From contig CAZROO010000016.1 in assembly GCA_964601735.1 (NCBI GenBank), forward strand, positions 1 to 25,674: 25,674 nucleotides of DNA. The letters are read 5' to 3'. Positions 1 to 7,482 of the stretch are shown piece by piece (the first letter of the stretch is position 1; each line of letters opens with the position of its first letter). The notes below the pieces were generated by a model. That model was not told where the DNA came from and ran no database searches. It worked only from the letters and a program-made list of their open reading frames with translations. The stretch comes from DATAJX01 sp964601735 (lineage in GTDB: Bacteria; Pseudomonadota; Alphaproteobacteria; UBA2136; UBA6156). The position numbers and the translations under genes are program-made.

Positions 1-212
1 TCGACCCCAGCCGCGGCCTGGTCACCATCGGCGTCAGCAGCACCGGCACCATCAGTGCTAGCGGTATTTACTCCAACGGCAATGCCACCATCAGTGGTAC
101 TGTCAAAATGTCCGGCACTGGGGCTGAAACCTGCGGCGCGAGCACCTACGGTACCATGCGCTTCGTCGACCTCGGCGGCGGTAATTTCGGCATGCAGCTC
201 TGTCGTCCGTAG
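1..212 (+). CDS. C-terminal fragment of a surface/pilin-like protein (5' end outside window)
   Basis: An open frame runs from the window edge (first full codon at 3) to a TAG at 210-212, giving 69 residues. The first half is rich in Gly, Ser and Thr with alternating small and beta-branched residues (ISASGIYSNGNATISGTV). The end has two cysteines bracketing a GTMRF segment and finishes LCRP. A Cys-x(n)-GTxRF/Y-x(n)-Cys tail of this kind occurs in pilin-like and phage-tail-like surface proteins, but the homology is only suggestive. No SD or start is visible. The next gene starts 112 nt downstream behind its own promoter, so this is probably the last gene of a separate unit. Function unknown. 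Confidence 0.55.
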   Translation, partial: DPSRGLVTIGVSSTGTISASGIYSNGNATISGTVKMSGTGAETCGASTYGTMRFVDLGGGNFGMQLCRP

Positions 213-268
213 AATATAAAAATTCCTAAGGAATTCCTTACGATGTCCTTACGGCCTGACGGTAATTG

Positions 269-297
269 TTGACAGGCTGCGCCGCTCACAGTCAAAT
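269..297 (+). promoter_or_regulatory. Sigma-70-type promoter for the 17-kDa-antigen lipoprotein
   Basis: A perfect -35 box TTGACA (269-274) is followed by a 17-nt spacer and a -10-like TCAAAT (292-297, 4/6 match). Transcription would start near 304, just ahead of the SD AAAGGAGAG at 308-316 and the ATG at 325. The arrangement is visible directly; activity is inferred. Confidence 0.55.
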
Positions 298-324
298 GCC
301 CGCCGCAAAAGGAGAGCAACCCCG

Positions 325-822
325 ATGAACGTCTGCCAAAACTATAAAAAGAGCATTCTGATGACTATGGCCGCCCTGATGGCCGCCACCAGCCTGGCCG
401 CCTGCGCGCCTGACGGCAGCCTTGACGCCGGTGACCTTGGCACCCTCGGCGGTGCTGGTGCTGGCGCCTTCCTGGGCAGCCGCTTCGGCAAAGGCGGCGG
501 CCAAACCGCCATGGCGGTGGTAGGCGCTCTGGCGGGTGCCTGGGCCGGTAAGAAAATTGCTGAAAACCTGACCGCGCAAGATCGTCATTACTACGACCAG
601 GCCGCCAACCAGGCGCAAACCGCCCCGGTGGGTCAGGCCATCACCTGGTACAACCCACAAAGCGGCGCACAGGGTAGCATTACCCCCACCCGCGAAGGCC
701 AGGACAGTTCCGGTGCCTACTGCCGTGAGTACCAGCAAACCATCAGTGTGGGCGGCAAAACCCAGCGGGCCTACGGCACCGCCTGCCGCCAGCCCGATGG
801 TAGCTGGAAAATCGTTAACTAA
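325..822 (+). CDS. 17 kDa surface antigen family lipoprotein (glycine zipper)
   Basis: This 165-aa outer-membrane-type lipoprotein has a lysine-containing n-region, a hydrophobic h-region and a lipobox LAAC with the acylated Cys near residue 27. Residues about 40-80 form a glycine zipper (GGAGAGAFLG, then AVVGALAGAWAG), a membrane-inserting motif of this family. The C-terminal half carries the family's signature: a WYNPQSG segment, a CREYQQTI segment and the terminal ACRQPDGSWKIV. The family is best known from the Rickettsia 17 kDa antigen and is common in Alphaproteobacteria; its role is structural or envelope-related. The start at 325 is chosen for the SD AAAGGAGAG 8 nt upstream. A TTGACA promoter lies ahead and an intrinsic terminator follows, so it is probably monocistronic. 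Confidence 0.9.
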   Translation: MNVCQNYKKSILMTMAALMAATSLAACAPDGSLDAGDLGTLGGAGAGAFLGSRFGKGGGQTAMAVVGALAGAWAGKKIAENLTAQDRHYYDQAANQAQTAPVGQAITWYNPQSGAQGSITPTREGQDSSGAYCREYQQTISVGGKTQRAYGTACRQPDGSWKIVN

Positions 823-844
823 TTTAATAAGTTATCTACACTTG

Positions 845-870
845 AAATGGGGCCGTTTGGCCCCATTTTC
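845..870 (+). terminator. Intrinsic terminator after the 17-kDa-antigen gene
   Basis: A perfect 10-bp stem (AAATGGGGCC at 845-854, GGCCCCATTT at 859-868) has a GTTT loop and ends in a short T-run. It lies 22 nt after the stop codon. Confidence 0.85.
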
Positions 871-914
871 TATGTAACTCAAATTGCCGGATTTCCCGGC
901 CAAGGAGCATCTTA

Positions 915-1592
915 ATGATTACGCTTAAAAAAGCCCTGGCCGGTATGGCTCTGGCCAGTACGCTTGCTCTCGGTGGGTGTTTTGATACCGCTGGCGCTCT
1001 CCGTCAGCAAATCAGTCCCCGGCCGGTACCTCCGGTCATGAAAGGCTATGCCGATGCGGATATTGACCGTGCGGTTGATTATGCCACCGGCGTGGCTATG
1101 ACCAACGGGGCTATGCGTAGTGGGTCGAATGCCCGTTTATCCGCCGTTTTGGCGGTGGACGAAGCGGCTGACCGCCGCCTGCGCCATGCAGACTGTCAAC
1201 CGGGTATCGAAGCCATGTTGGTGGCGACAATTCCGGCTGATCCTGGTTACTCCAGCACGGTGGTGGTTTGTAAAGACCTCAAGTCGCCGTTGGTCCGGTC
1301 AATCCTGACGCCAACGGCTTACACGCCGGCGGCATCCTACAATGACGACGGTACATCGCAGGCCTTGGTCATCGACAGCAATCTGGTAGTCACTTACCGG
1401 TGGATAAGCCACCGGGAAAGACTGAACATGGAGCGTTTGCGCCGGGCCAACAACTCGGATGTGGAATGTCCGTCCTGGTATGTGGCGCGGCAGCTAACCG
1501 TCGCGGGGTCTGCCACGGTCAAAAATCCTTACGGATATAAGGCGTGGAGTTGCTTCTGGAACCCGAACAATGTTTACACTACCTCCTACTAA
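915..1592 (+). CDS. Hypothetical lipoprotein, 225 aa
   Basis: The N-terminus is a clear lipoprotein signal: MITLKKA n-region, a hydrophobic stretch, then LGGC with the lipidated Cys at residue 22. The mature part is soluble-looking and polar, with several further cysteines (HADCQPG, VVVCKDL, DVECPSW, AWSCFWN) that could form disulphides in the periplasm. I recognise no domain. The start is supported by AAGGAG at 902-907, 7 nt ahead of the ATG. A short CCGG...CCGG hairpin (about 885-899) sits directly upstream of the SD and might affect ribosome access. A strong terminator follows the stop. Localisation is well supported, function is not. Confidence 0.8.
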   Translation: MITLKKALAGMALASTLALGGCFDTAGALRQQISPRPVPPVMKGYADADIDRAVDYATGVAMTNGAMRSGSNARLSAVLAVDEAADRRLRHADCQPGIEAMLVATIPADPGYSSTVVVCKDLKSPLVRSILTPTAYTPAASYNDDGTSQALVIDSNLVVTYRWISHRERLNMERLRRANNSDVECPSWYVARQLTVAGSATVKNPYGYKAWSCFWNPNNVYTTSY

Positions 1593-1596
1593 CGAC

Positions 1597-1622
1597 AAGA
1601 GGCGCCTCCGGGCGCCTCTTTT
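1597..1622 (+). terminator. Intrinsic terminator after the 225-aa lipoprotein
   Basis: A perfect 10-bp stem AAGAGGCGCC (1597-1606) pairs with GGCGCCTCTT (1611-1620) around a TCCG loop and runs into TTTT. It begins 4 nt after the stop codon. The frame of the downstream chemoreceptor is open across it, which is one reason to start that gene further on. Confidence 0.85.
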
Positions 1623-1755
1623 GTTAGACAAATGGCTATCTGATCTGGCCGGGCTGCGCCCCAACTTCCGGTGGGTGGTTTATGGGCAAGGGCGCTTACC
1701 TTGCGGGGTAAATGGTTTTAAGGTCAAAACCGAACAACAACAAAAAGATTGGCTC

Positions 1756-3798
1756 ATGGCTCTTTCGTTCAAGCAACGTATTATCGGCAGCATGATGGGC
1801 GTAGGGTTGACGCCTCTGCTGGCTATTTCCGCCCTTTCGCTTTACCTGACCTATAACACCAGCTACCGGGATAATCTTAGAGGTCTTGGTACGGTACAGA
1901 GACAGTTCGTGGCGCGTGCCGAAACGCTGTACGACACCATGCGCCTGCAAGTCCAAAATGCCGGTGTCGACCAAGCCTTTCACATGGCGCTCAAGGATTT
2001 TACCGCAGCCGTTAATAATCTTGATGCCAGCACTGTTACTACTGACGCCGTCCGCCTACGGGCCACTTATACCGAGTTGCAGCAAAAGGCAGTCGTTCAA
2101 ATCGAGGATATCGATGCACTGATACCAAAAGACCCCACGGCGCTGGCCCTGCAGTCCGAATATATTGCCGCCAACCCTAACCCGGTAGGCGAAAAGGACA
2201 AGCTCAACGCTTCCCCCGACGCCAATGACTACGCTGTAGTACATAAGCGCTTCCACCCTACTATCCGCGATTTTCTTGAGGACTTTGGTTATTGCGACGT
2301 GTTTCTGGTCGATGCCGCCAGCGGCCGCGTGGTCTACAGCGAAGCCAAGGAAGTGGATTTCCTTTCCAGCGTTAAAACCGGGCCGCTGGTCAATACGCCG
2401 TTTAGTCAACTGGTGCGCAAGGCCCTGGCCAGCAATGAAGCAGGCAGCGTCTTTATCAGCGACATGGCGCCTTATATTCCCAATGGGGGCGAAGAGTCGC
2501 AATTCATGGCTTCCCCGATTGTTGAGAACGGCAAAACTCTCGGCGCGGTTGTGTTCGAAATTCCGGTGAAAAAACTCAACGACATGTTCTCGGGCCTGAA
2601 GCAGCTTGGTGAAACCGCCGATGGATTCGTGCTCGGCTCCGATATGGTATTGCGCAGCAACCAGATGACCGAAGACGGCAAAGCCGGCGAAAAACTTGTC
2701 GGCAACGTAAGGGAGCGACTGAAGAATTTAGTTGCCAGGCGTTACGATGGCGAACTGGGGTTCAAGGGCCGGGACGGCCTGCCGAGAGTCGGCTCCATCC
2801 GTCCGCTCAAAATCGAAGGGCTCGACTGGTTTGCCCTGGTGGGCCAGGGCAAGGCCGAAATGCTTGAAGGTTTCTGGCACCAGGTCTACATCCAGTCGTT
2901 GATTATCGTGCTTGCCACGATTCTCACCGTCGTCATCGGCTTTATCATTTCGCGCATGCTGGTACAGCCCGTTGTTTCGCTGTCGCGTAGTTTTGGCGTC
3001 AGTGCCGAAAAGGTCGGCCGCGCCACCAGTCAGGTGGGCGATGCGGTGAGTAGCATGGTGGCGGCGAGCGAGGAAACATCGCGTCAGACCACTGTGGTGC
3101 GCAAAAACTCCACCGAGGCTTCAGGCTTCGTTTCCAGCGTGTCAAGCAGCGTCGATGAGCTCAATATCTCTATCAACGACATCTCCAAGAGCATCTCCGA
3201 CACCAACACGGTCATCGACGACGCGGTAAGCAAGGCCCACGCCACCAACGAGGTGGTGCATAACTTGGGCGAAGCCACGGCCAAGATTTCGGACGTGGTG
3301 AACCTGATTAACGACCTCTCCGAGCAAACCAGCCTGCTGGCGCTTAATGCTGCCATCGAGGCTGCCCGCGCGGGAGATGCCGGCCGCGGTTTTGCCGTGG
3401 TGGCTGATGAGGTGAAAAAGCTTGCCAACCATACTGCCGAAGCCACCGCTGGCATCGCCGAGCAGGTGCGCACTATCCAGCAGGTTTCCGAGCAAAGCGT
3501 CGAATCGCTGGAAACCGTGGTGCAGGCTATTCACCGCATCCGCGATAACGCCACCACGGTGAGCGCGGCGGTGGAAGAGCAGTCCGGCGTGGTCAAACAA
3601 ATCGCTGGCAACGTGCACGATGCCGCCTCCCGCGTGCAGCAGGTGGAGGAAAACATGAACGGCATCGAGCAGGCCGCCAACGATAGCGGTGTTGCTTCCG
3701 ACCAGGTTTCCGGCTCTTCCAACGAGGTGCAGGGCGCATTCAACGAACTCAAGAGCAATGTGGAAGCCGTGCTCGAAGAAATGGGCGTTAAGTCCTAG
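1756..3798 (+). CDS. Methyl-accepting chemotaxis protein (no recognisable HAMP)
   Basis: A 680-aa chemoreceptor of the inner membrane. TM1 spans about residues 8-32 and a roughly 345-residue periplasmic sensor follows; its distal part (DVFLVDAASGRVVYSE, then ASPIVENGKTLGAVVFEIP) resembles Cache-type ligand domains. TM2 is at about 380-402. The cytoplasmic four-helix-bundle tip at about 517-555 is canonical (QTSLLALNAAIEAARAG, GRGFAVVADEVKKLA), which binds CheA and CheW. Between TM2 and the signalling helices only a short QPVVSLSRS segment is present, so a full HAMP domain is missing. No C-terminal CheR-tethering pentapeptide is seen. The ATG at 1756 is preferred because MALSFKQRIIGS gives a normal pre-TM1 segment; the frame opens upstream but crosses a terminator. 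The SD is weak. No che genes are nearby; the ligand is unknown. Confidence 0.92.
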   Translation: MALSFKQRIIGSMMGVGLTPLLAISALSLYLTYNTSYRDNLRGLGTVQRQFVARAETLYDTMRLQVQNAGVDQAFHMALKDFTAAVNNLDASTVTTDAVRLRATYTELQQKAVVQIEDIDALIPKDPTALALQSEYIAANPNPVGEKDKLNASPDANDYAVVHKRFHPTIRDFLEDFGYCDVFLVDAASGRVVYSEAKEVDFLSSVKTGPLVNTPFSQLVRKALASNEAGSVFISDMAPYIPNGGEESQFMASPIVENGKTLGAVVFEIPVKKLNDMFSGLKQLGETADGFVLGSDMVLRSNQMTEDGKAGEKLVGNVRERLKNLVARRYDGELGFKGRDGLPRVGSIRPLKIEGLDWFALVGQGKAEMLEGFWHQVYIQSLIIVLATILTVVIGFIISRMLVQPVVSLSRSFGVSAEKVGRATSQVGDAVSSMVAASEETSRQTTVVRKNSTEASGFVSSVSSSVDELNISINDISKSISDTNTVIDDAVSKAHATNEVVHNLGEATAKISDVVNLINDLSEQTSLLALNAAIEAARAGDAGRGFAVVADEVKKLANHTAEATAGIAEQVRTIQQVSEQSVESLETVVQAIHRIRDNATTVSAAVEEQSGVVKQIAGNVHDAASRVQQVEENMNGIEQAANDSGVASDQVSGSSNEVQGAFNELKSNVEAVLEEMGVKS

Positions 3799-3859
3799 GG
3801 CTTAGAGATTAGTAAGTGCTTGAGGCGGGAGATTAAATTTCTTCCTAACCTCTAGGCCC
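3798..3859. repeat. Imperfect 15-bp inverted repeat after the chemoreceptor gene
   Basis: The arms GGGCTTAGAGATTAG (3798-3812) and CTAACCTCTAGGCCC (3845-3859) are complementary at 13 of 15 positions and enclose 32 nt. The left arm starts at the last base of the stop codon. No T-run follows, so it is not a textbook intrinsic terminator. It may stabilise the mRNA 3' end or be a remnant of a small palindromic element. Confidence 0.5.
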
Positions 3860-3887
3860 CAACCGCTAAACCCTTTACTCTCCGGTC

Positions 3888-5585
3888 ATGCAAATTGGCC
3901 GCTATTTTCGCACGTTAAGATATGTCAGCCCCAGCCAGATCGTGGCACGGCTGAGTTATGCCGTGCGGCTGCTTTACTATCGTAGCCCGCTCTATGGCCT
4001 TAGCGGCGGCCTTAACGAGCTGGCCTTGCCGGGCGACTATGCGCTGCGCCATACGCCGCCTACCATTTGGCGGGGTGACGCGCAGCGTGGCAAGGCTATT
4101 ACCCAGGGTATCTGGGAGCTCGCCGGGTATGATGCCCCGCTGGGTTGCCCTCCCAACAACTGGTATCCTGCCAGCCTGACCTTACTGCAAACCTTCCACC
4201 TGCATTACCATGAATGGCTGGCCGACCTCGCCGCCGAGGGTGAAGCCGAACAAGCCGCTACGCTGGTGGAAAGCTGGATGGACGGTAATGAATTCTTCCA
4301 CCCGGTCGGTTGGCACCCGTACCCCCTCAGCCTGCGTATCGTCGCCTGGTTGCGCGGCTGGGCGGTGCGCAGCAAGTCCGGCCCACAAAATGCTCACAGC
4401 CATTTGCAGGATGCCCCGCGCTTCTGGCGCTGCCTGCTCAAACAGGTGGAGCACCTGTCGCGCAACCTTGAATGGGGCCTGGGCGGCAACCACATTATCA
4501 AAAACCTCAAGGCGCTGGTCATGGCGGGTCTGTGCTTGCCGGGGGCCGAAGCATTGGTGCTGCCCGCGCTGGCTGAACTCCACCGCCAGGCCCGTGCGCA
4601 AATTCTGCCGGACGGCGCCCACGATGAACGCACGCCCATGTACCACGCCCAGGTGTTGCAAGACCTGCTCGAAATCAAGCTGCTGTTGCGCAAGGTGGGC
4701 GGCGTGCCGGAGTGGCTCAACGAAACCTGCCGCCGCATGGGTGCCGCGCTGGCATTCTATCGCCACCCGGACGGCGGCCTCAGCCTGTTTAATGACAGTG
4801 CTGAGGACGATCCGGTACGCATCGCCCGCCTCATCGAGCTTTCCGGCGCCACGGCTGACGACACCCCGGCCAGCCTGCCGGTGGCGGGTTACGCGCGGCT
4901 GGCGCGTGGGCCGTTCAACCTCATCCTTGATGCCGGCCCGGTCGGCCCCGACCACAACCCCGGCCACGCCCACGCCGATGTGCTGAGCTTCGAGCTTTCG
5001 GTCGGCAAGGAGCGTCTCATCGTCAACACCGGCACCTACGCCTACCAGGCGCCGGACCGCAACAGCTGGCGCGGCACGTCCGCACACAGCACGGTCAGCG
5101 TCGGCGGGCAAAACAGCGCCGAGGTTTGGGCCAGCTTCCGCGTCGGTCGTCGCCCCCATAACGTCGGTTTCAGCCGCAGCCTGGGCGTCCATGATGAATC
5201 CCTCCACGCCTGGCACGACGGCTACCGCCACCTTGGTACCCGGCACGAGCGCACGCTCGCCCTCGCCAATAACGGGAAAGTGCTTACGGGCAGCGACGTG
5301 GTGCACATGAACGGCCAGCGCCACCGGGTGGTTGCACATTTCCACCTGCACCCGGCGGTCGAGGCCTCACAAAAGAACGAAACCACCATTCTGCTTACGC
5401 TGCCAAGCGGCAAAAGACTGCGGTTCGTGAGCAAGGACGGTCGCCTTGACCTGCGCCAGAGCCGCTATGCCGGCCAGTTCGGGCGGCTGGAAGAAACCCG
5501 GCAGATCTGGTTGCTCGGTGCGGCGCGGCAGGCCAATAAGGGGCACGTGGTGCGCATAGGGTGGCAGCTCGAAATCGCCGATTGA
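3888..5585 (+). CDS. Heparinase II/III family protein
   Basis: A 565-aa protein with the two-part architecture of heparinase II/III-like polysaccharide lyases. The N-terminal alpha/alpha-toroid (about 1-310) contains WHPYPLSLRIVAW and GGNHIIKNLKALVMAG (about 200), the conserved Asn-His region. The C-terminal beta-sandwich (about 330-560) contains DHNPGHAHADVLSFEL (about 358-370) and NTGTYAYQ. Family members cleave uronic-acid-containing polysaccharides. In Alphaproteobacteria similar genes often lie near exopolysaccharide synthesis genes, where they are thought to trim or degrade the polymer; the substrate cannot be told here. No signal peptide is evident. No SD precedes the ATG at 3888, so the start is less certain than the family. 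It is followed 100 nt later by an unrelated membrane protein. Confidence 0.85.
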   Translation: MQIGRYFRTLRYVSPSQIVARLSYAVRLLYYRSPLYGLSGGLNELALPGDYALRHTPPTIWRGDAQRGKAITQGIWELAGYDAPLGCPPNNWYPASLTLLQTFHLHYHEWLADLAAEGEAEQAATLVESWMDGNEFFHPVGWHPYPLSLRIVAWLRGWAVRSKSGPQNAHSHLQDAPRFWRCLLKQVEHLSRNLEWGLGGNHIIKNLKALVMAGLCLPGAEALVLPALAELHRQARAQILPDGAHDERTPMYHAQVLQDLLEIKLLLRKVGGVPEWLNETCRRMGAALAFYRHPDGGLSLFNDSAEDDPVRIARLIELSGATADDTPASLPVAGYARLARGPFNLILDAGPVGPDHNPGHAHADVLSFELSVGKERLIVNTGTYAYQAPDRNSWRGTSAHSTVSVGGQNSAEVWASFRVGRRPHNVGFSRSLGVHDESLHAWHDGYRHLGTRHERTLALANNGKVLTGSDVVHMNGQRHRVVAHFHLHPAVEASQKNETTILLTLPSGKRLRFVSKDGRLDLRQSRYAGQFGRLEETRQIWLLGAARQANKGHVVRIGWQLEIAD

Positions 5586-5685
5586 CCACCCGCCCGGTAA
5601 AGATTGCACACACTTTAACGTATCGCTCTTGGCAGGCCGCGCTGCGCCGTGGCATACATAGAGCATACAAAAAAGGTGGATTCAT

Positions 5686-6987
5686 ATGGCCAAAAAACCG
5701 GCGCGCAAACTCAAAACCCGGACTGTTCCGCGGTTGGAAGCCAAAGCCCCGGTTAAGTCTGGCCGCCGCGTTGCCGCTGTGGTGCAAACCACCACCATCA
5801 TTCAATCCCGGCCTCCCAGTTTCAAACAGCGTTTGATGGACCTTATGGGCCGCGACCGGCGCGACAGCAGCGGCTCCACGCAACTGGCTGAAGTGCGCGA
5901 AGGCGTGATGGAGGAACTGCGCAAACATGGTGGTTCCGAAGGCCTCGCCGGGCGCCCTTTCCAGAACGTGATCCTTCCCGAGGCTTCGAAGCCCGCCCGC
6001 CGCCGTAGTTTGCCGCTCTGGCTTACCACCGTGCTTACCGCTGCCGCAGTGCTGGCCGCGCTGGCCTGGTGGGCCAGCCGTCCGCCGGCTGGGGCCGAAA
6101 TGGCGTTGCACCATATCGAGGATGCCATTGCTTCCCGAAATACCGCCGCATTCGAGCGCCTAGTCGATACTCCCACGCTCAGCGCCAATATCGTCAGCCA
6201 GGTCTTTACGCCTGCGCAACAAAATGCCGACGCGATGATGGCCGACCAGTTTGAGGCCAGCGTGCGCGCCCACCTGCAAAATGCGCTTGGCAATGGTCAA
6301 AATGTTGCGCCCAGCCACGGTACGGCATTGGCTGATAACCTACACGACCAGATGCTGGCGGCGGTGTCCGCTGGACGCTGGCCCACCGATCCCGGCAATC
6401 TGCTGGGCCAGTTGTGGGAACAGCTGGGTGGTGAGTTCCTCAAGGTGGGCCGCCCGCGTGTGGTGTCTTCCACGCCCACCCGGGTTGAGGCCGAACTGCC
6501 GCTGTCGCGTGACGATATCGACTTCGACGTGGCACTGCGCCTGACGCTGGAAAAGGCGCCTAAAAAAGATGGCGGCCAGTGGCAACTGGTGGATATGCCC
6601 AATCTTGCACAAGCCATGGGGCTGGTCGATGATGCCGAGGCTGCCAGTGCTGACATGCCTGCCACGGCCACTGCCGCGTCGGTCACTGCCGACGTGCTGC
6701 AAGCCGCCAAGGACAATCGCGGTCATGTGCTGGCTCGTCTTAACCTGGCCAACATGTCCGGCTTGCCGGTGCATGGGCTTGATATCGCGCTTATCATCGG
6801 CGATGCCGACGGCCGTCCGCTCAAGCAGGTGGTGTTGCATGAAGACACGCCGCTGGCACCGACGCAGAGCCTGGAACAGACCTATACCGTGGCGCTCGAC
6901 CACAGTAACCCGCATGAGGCCATCATCGGCAAGCTGCCGCTGACGGCGCTGACCGTCCGCGCCAACGTGGTGGGGGTTATCCAGTAA
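5686..6987 (+). CDS. Single-pass membrane protein, DUF2939-like region
   Basis: A 433-aa protein. Residues 1-105 are basic and presumably cytoplasmic (KKPARKLKTR, ARRRS), a single TM helix spans about 109-130, and about 300 residues follow outside. Just after the helix the pattern HHIEDAIASRNTAAFERLVDTPTL resembles the start of DUF2939-type domains (a helix ending in 'D-x-aa-hh-x-hVD'); this is a weak, by-eye match. The C-terminal part (about 330-433), with hydrophobic beta-like segments such as GLDIALIIGDADGRPL and QTYTVAL, looks like a beta-sandwich. The start is supported by AAGGTGG 8 nt upstream of the ATG. Function not recognised. Confidence 0.75.
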   Translation: MAKKPARKLKTRTVPRLEAKAPVKSGRRVAAVVQTTTIIQSRPPSFKQRLMDLMGRDRRDSSGSTQLAEVREGVMEELRKHGGSEGLAGRPFQNVILPEASKPARRRSLPLWLTTVLTAAAVLAALAWWASRPPAGAEMALHHIEDAIASRNTAAFERLVDTPTLSANIVSQVFTPAQQNADAMMADQFEASVRAHLQNALGNGQNVAPSHGTALADNLHDQMLAAVSAGRWPTDPGNLLGQLWEQLGGEFLKVGRPRVVSSTPTRVEAELPLSRDDIDFDVALRLTLEKAPKKDGGQWQLVDMPNLAQAMGLVDDAEAASADMPATATAASVTADVLQAAKDNRGHVLARLNLANMSGLPVHGLDIALIIGDADGRPLKQVVLHEDTPLAPTQSLEQTYTVALDHSNPHEAIIGKLPLTALTVRANVVGVIQ

Positions 6988-6995
6988 AAAATGGC

Positions 6996-7015
6996 GTCCC
7001 GGCGAGGGCCGGGAC
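6996..7015. repeat. Dispersed palindromic repeat, copy 1 (intergenic)
   Basis: GTCCCGGC (6996-7003), loop GAGG, GCCGGGAC (7008-7015): a perfect 8-bp stem-loop 9 nt after the stop of the membrane-protein gene. With its flank (…CCCGGCGAGGGCCGGGACCCAG) it aligns with the copy inside polA and with two copies near 22.8-23.0 kb. No T-run follows, so it is not an intrinsic terminator. Confidence 0.65.
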
Positions 7016-7045
7016 CCAGCTCAAATAACCGCCGTGCCGAGCCCC

Positions 7046-7073
7046 TTGTTGGAATTCTATTCCGCTTTATACT
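7046..7073 (+). promoter_or_regulatory. Promoter for the HIT gene, predicted leaderless
   Basis: TTGTTG (7046-7051), a 16-nt spacer and TATACT (7068-7073) form a good sigma-70-like promoter. The -10 ends 7 nt before the ATG at 7081, so transcription would start at or next to the start codon. No SD is visible in front of that ATG, which agrees with a leaderless message. The promoter is inferred from sequence only. Confidence 0.5.
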
Positions 7074-7080
7074 GCGCACC

Positions 7081-7437
7081 ATGAGCGATTCCAATCCGAC
7101 GATATTCGGTAAAATCCTGCGCGGTGACATCCCCTGCAAAAAGGTGTTCGAAAACGAGCATGTGCTGGCTTTCCACGATATCAACCCCAATGCCCGCGTG
7201 CACGTGGTGCTGATTCCCAAAACCCGCATCGAATGGCTGCGCACCGCCACGCCCGAACACGAAAAGATACTGGGCCAACTGCTGCTGGCGGTGCCGCAGG
7301 TGGCCAAGGCGGCGGGGATTTTCGAGAACGGCTATCGCGTCATCATCAACGACGGCCCGGACAGCCACGGCGAAGTGCCTCACCTGCATTTGCATATTCT
7401 GGGCGGGCAGGACCTCGGCGCCAAACTGGTGCGTTGA
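7081..7437 (+). CDS. HIT family protein (histidine triad nucleotide-binding)
   Basis: A 118-aa protein of the normal length for HINT-type histidine triad hydrolases, which act on nucleoside phosphoramidates and related AMP conjugates in the cytosol. The triad HLHLHI is at residues 101-106 (His101, 103, 105), with the family's FxxI..G.IPC.KV.E start, FHDINPNARVHVVLIPK and DGPDSHGEVPHLHLHILGG. The frame is open upstream to 6991, but MSDSNPTIFGKIL is the natural family start and the upstream part overlaps a palindromic repeat and the promoter. No SD is present, and a TATACT box lies 7 nt ahead. The gene ends 13 nt before a bidirectional terminator shared with the convergent minus-strand gene. 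Confidence 0.93.
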   Translation: MSDSNPTIFGKILRGDIPCKKVFENEHVLAFHDINPNARVHVVLIPKTRIEWLRTATPEHEKILGQLLLAVPQVAKAAGIFENGYRVIINDGPDSHGEVPHLHLHILGGQDLGAKLVR

Positions 7438-7450
7438 ACAGTCCAAAAGC

Positions 7451-7478
7451 AAAAGCCGCCGGTTGCCCGGCGGCTTTT
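7451..7478. terminator. Bidirectional intrinsic terminator
   Basis: A perfect 12-bp stem AAAAGCCGCCGG (7451-7462) pairs with CCGGCGGCTTTT (7467-7478) around a TTGC loop. A-run and T-run on either side make it work for the HIT gene (+) and for the converging gene ending at 7483 (-). Confidence 0.88.
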
Positions 7479-7482
7479 ATCG

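Noticed and set aside
1570..1755. An upstream extension of the chemoreceptor frame
   Set aside because: It starts within the previous gene and reads through that gene's intrinsic terminator; the ATG at 1756 gives a normal MCP N-terminus.
4182..5351. A 389-aa minus-strand frame opposite the heparinase-like gene
   Set aside because: It lies wholly antisense to a gene with clear family motifs; its composition is that of a reverse-complement shadow.
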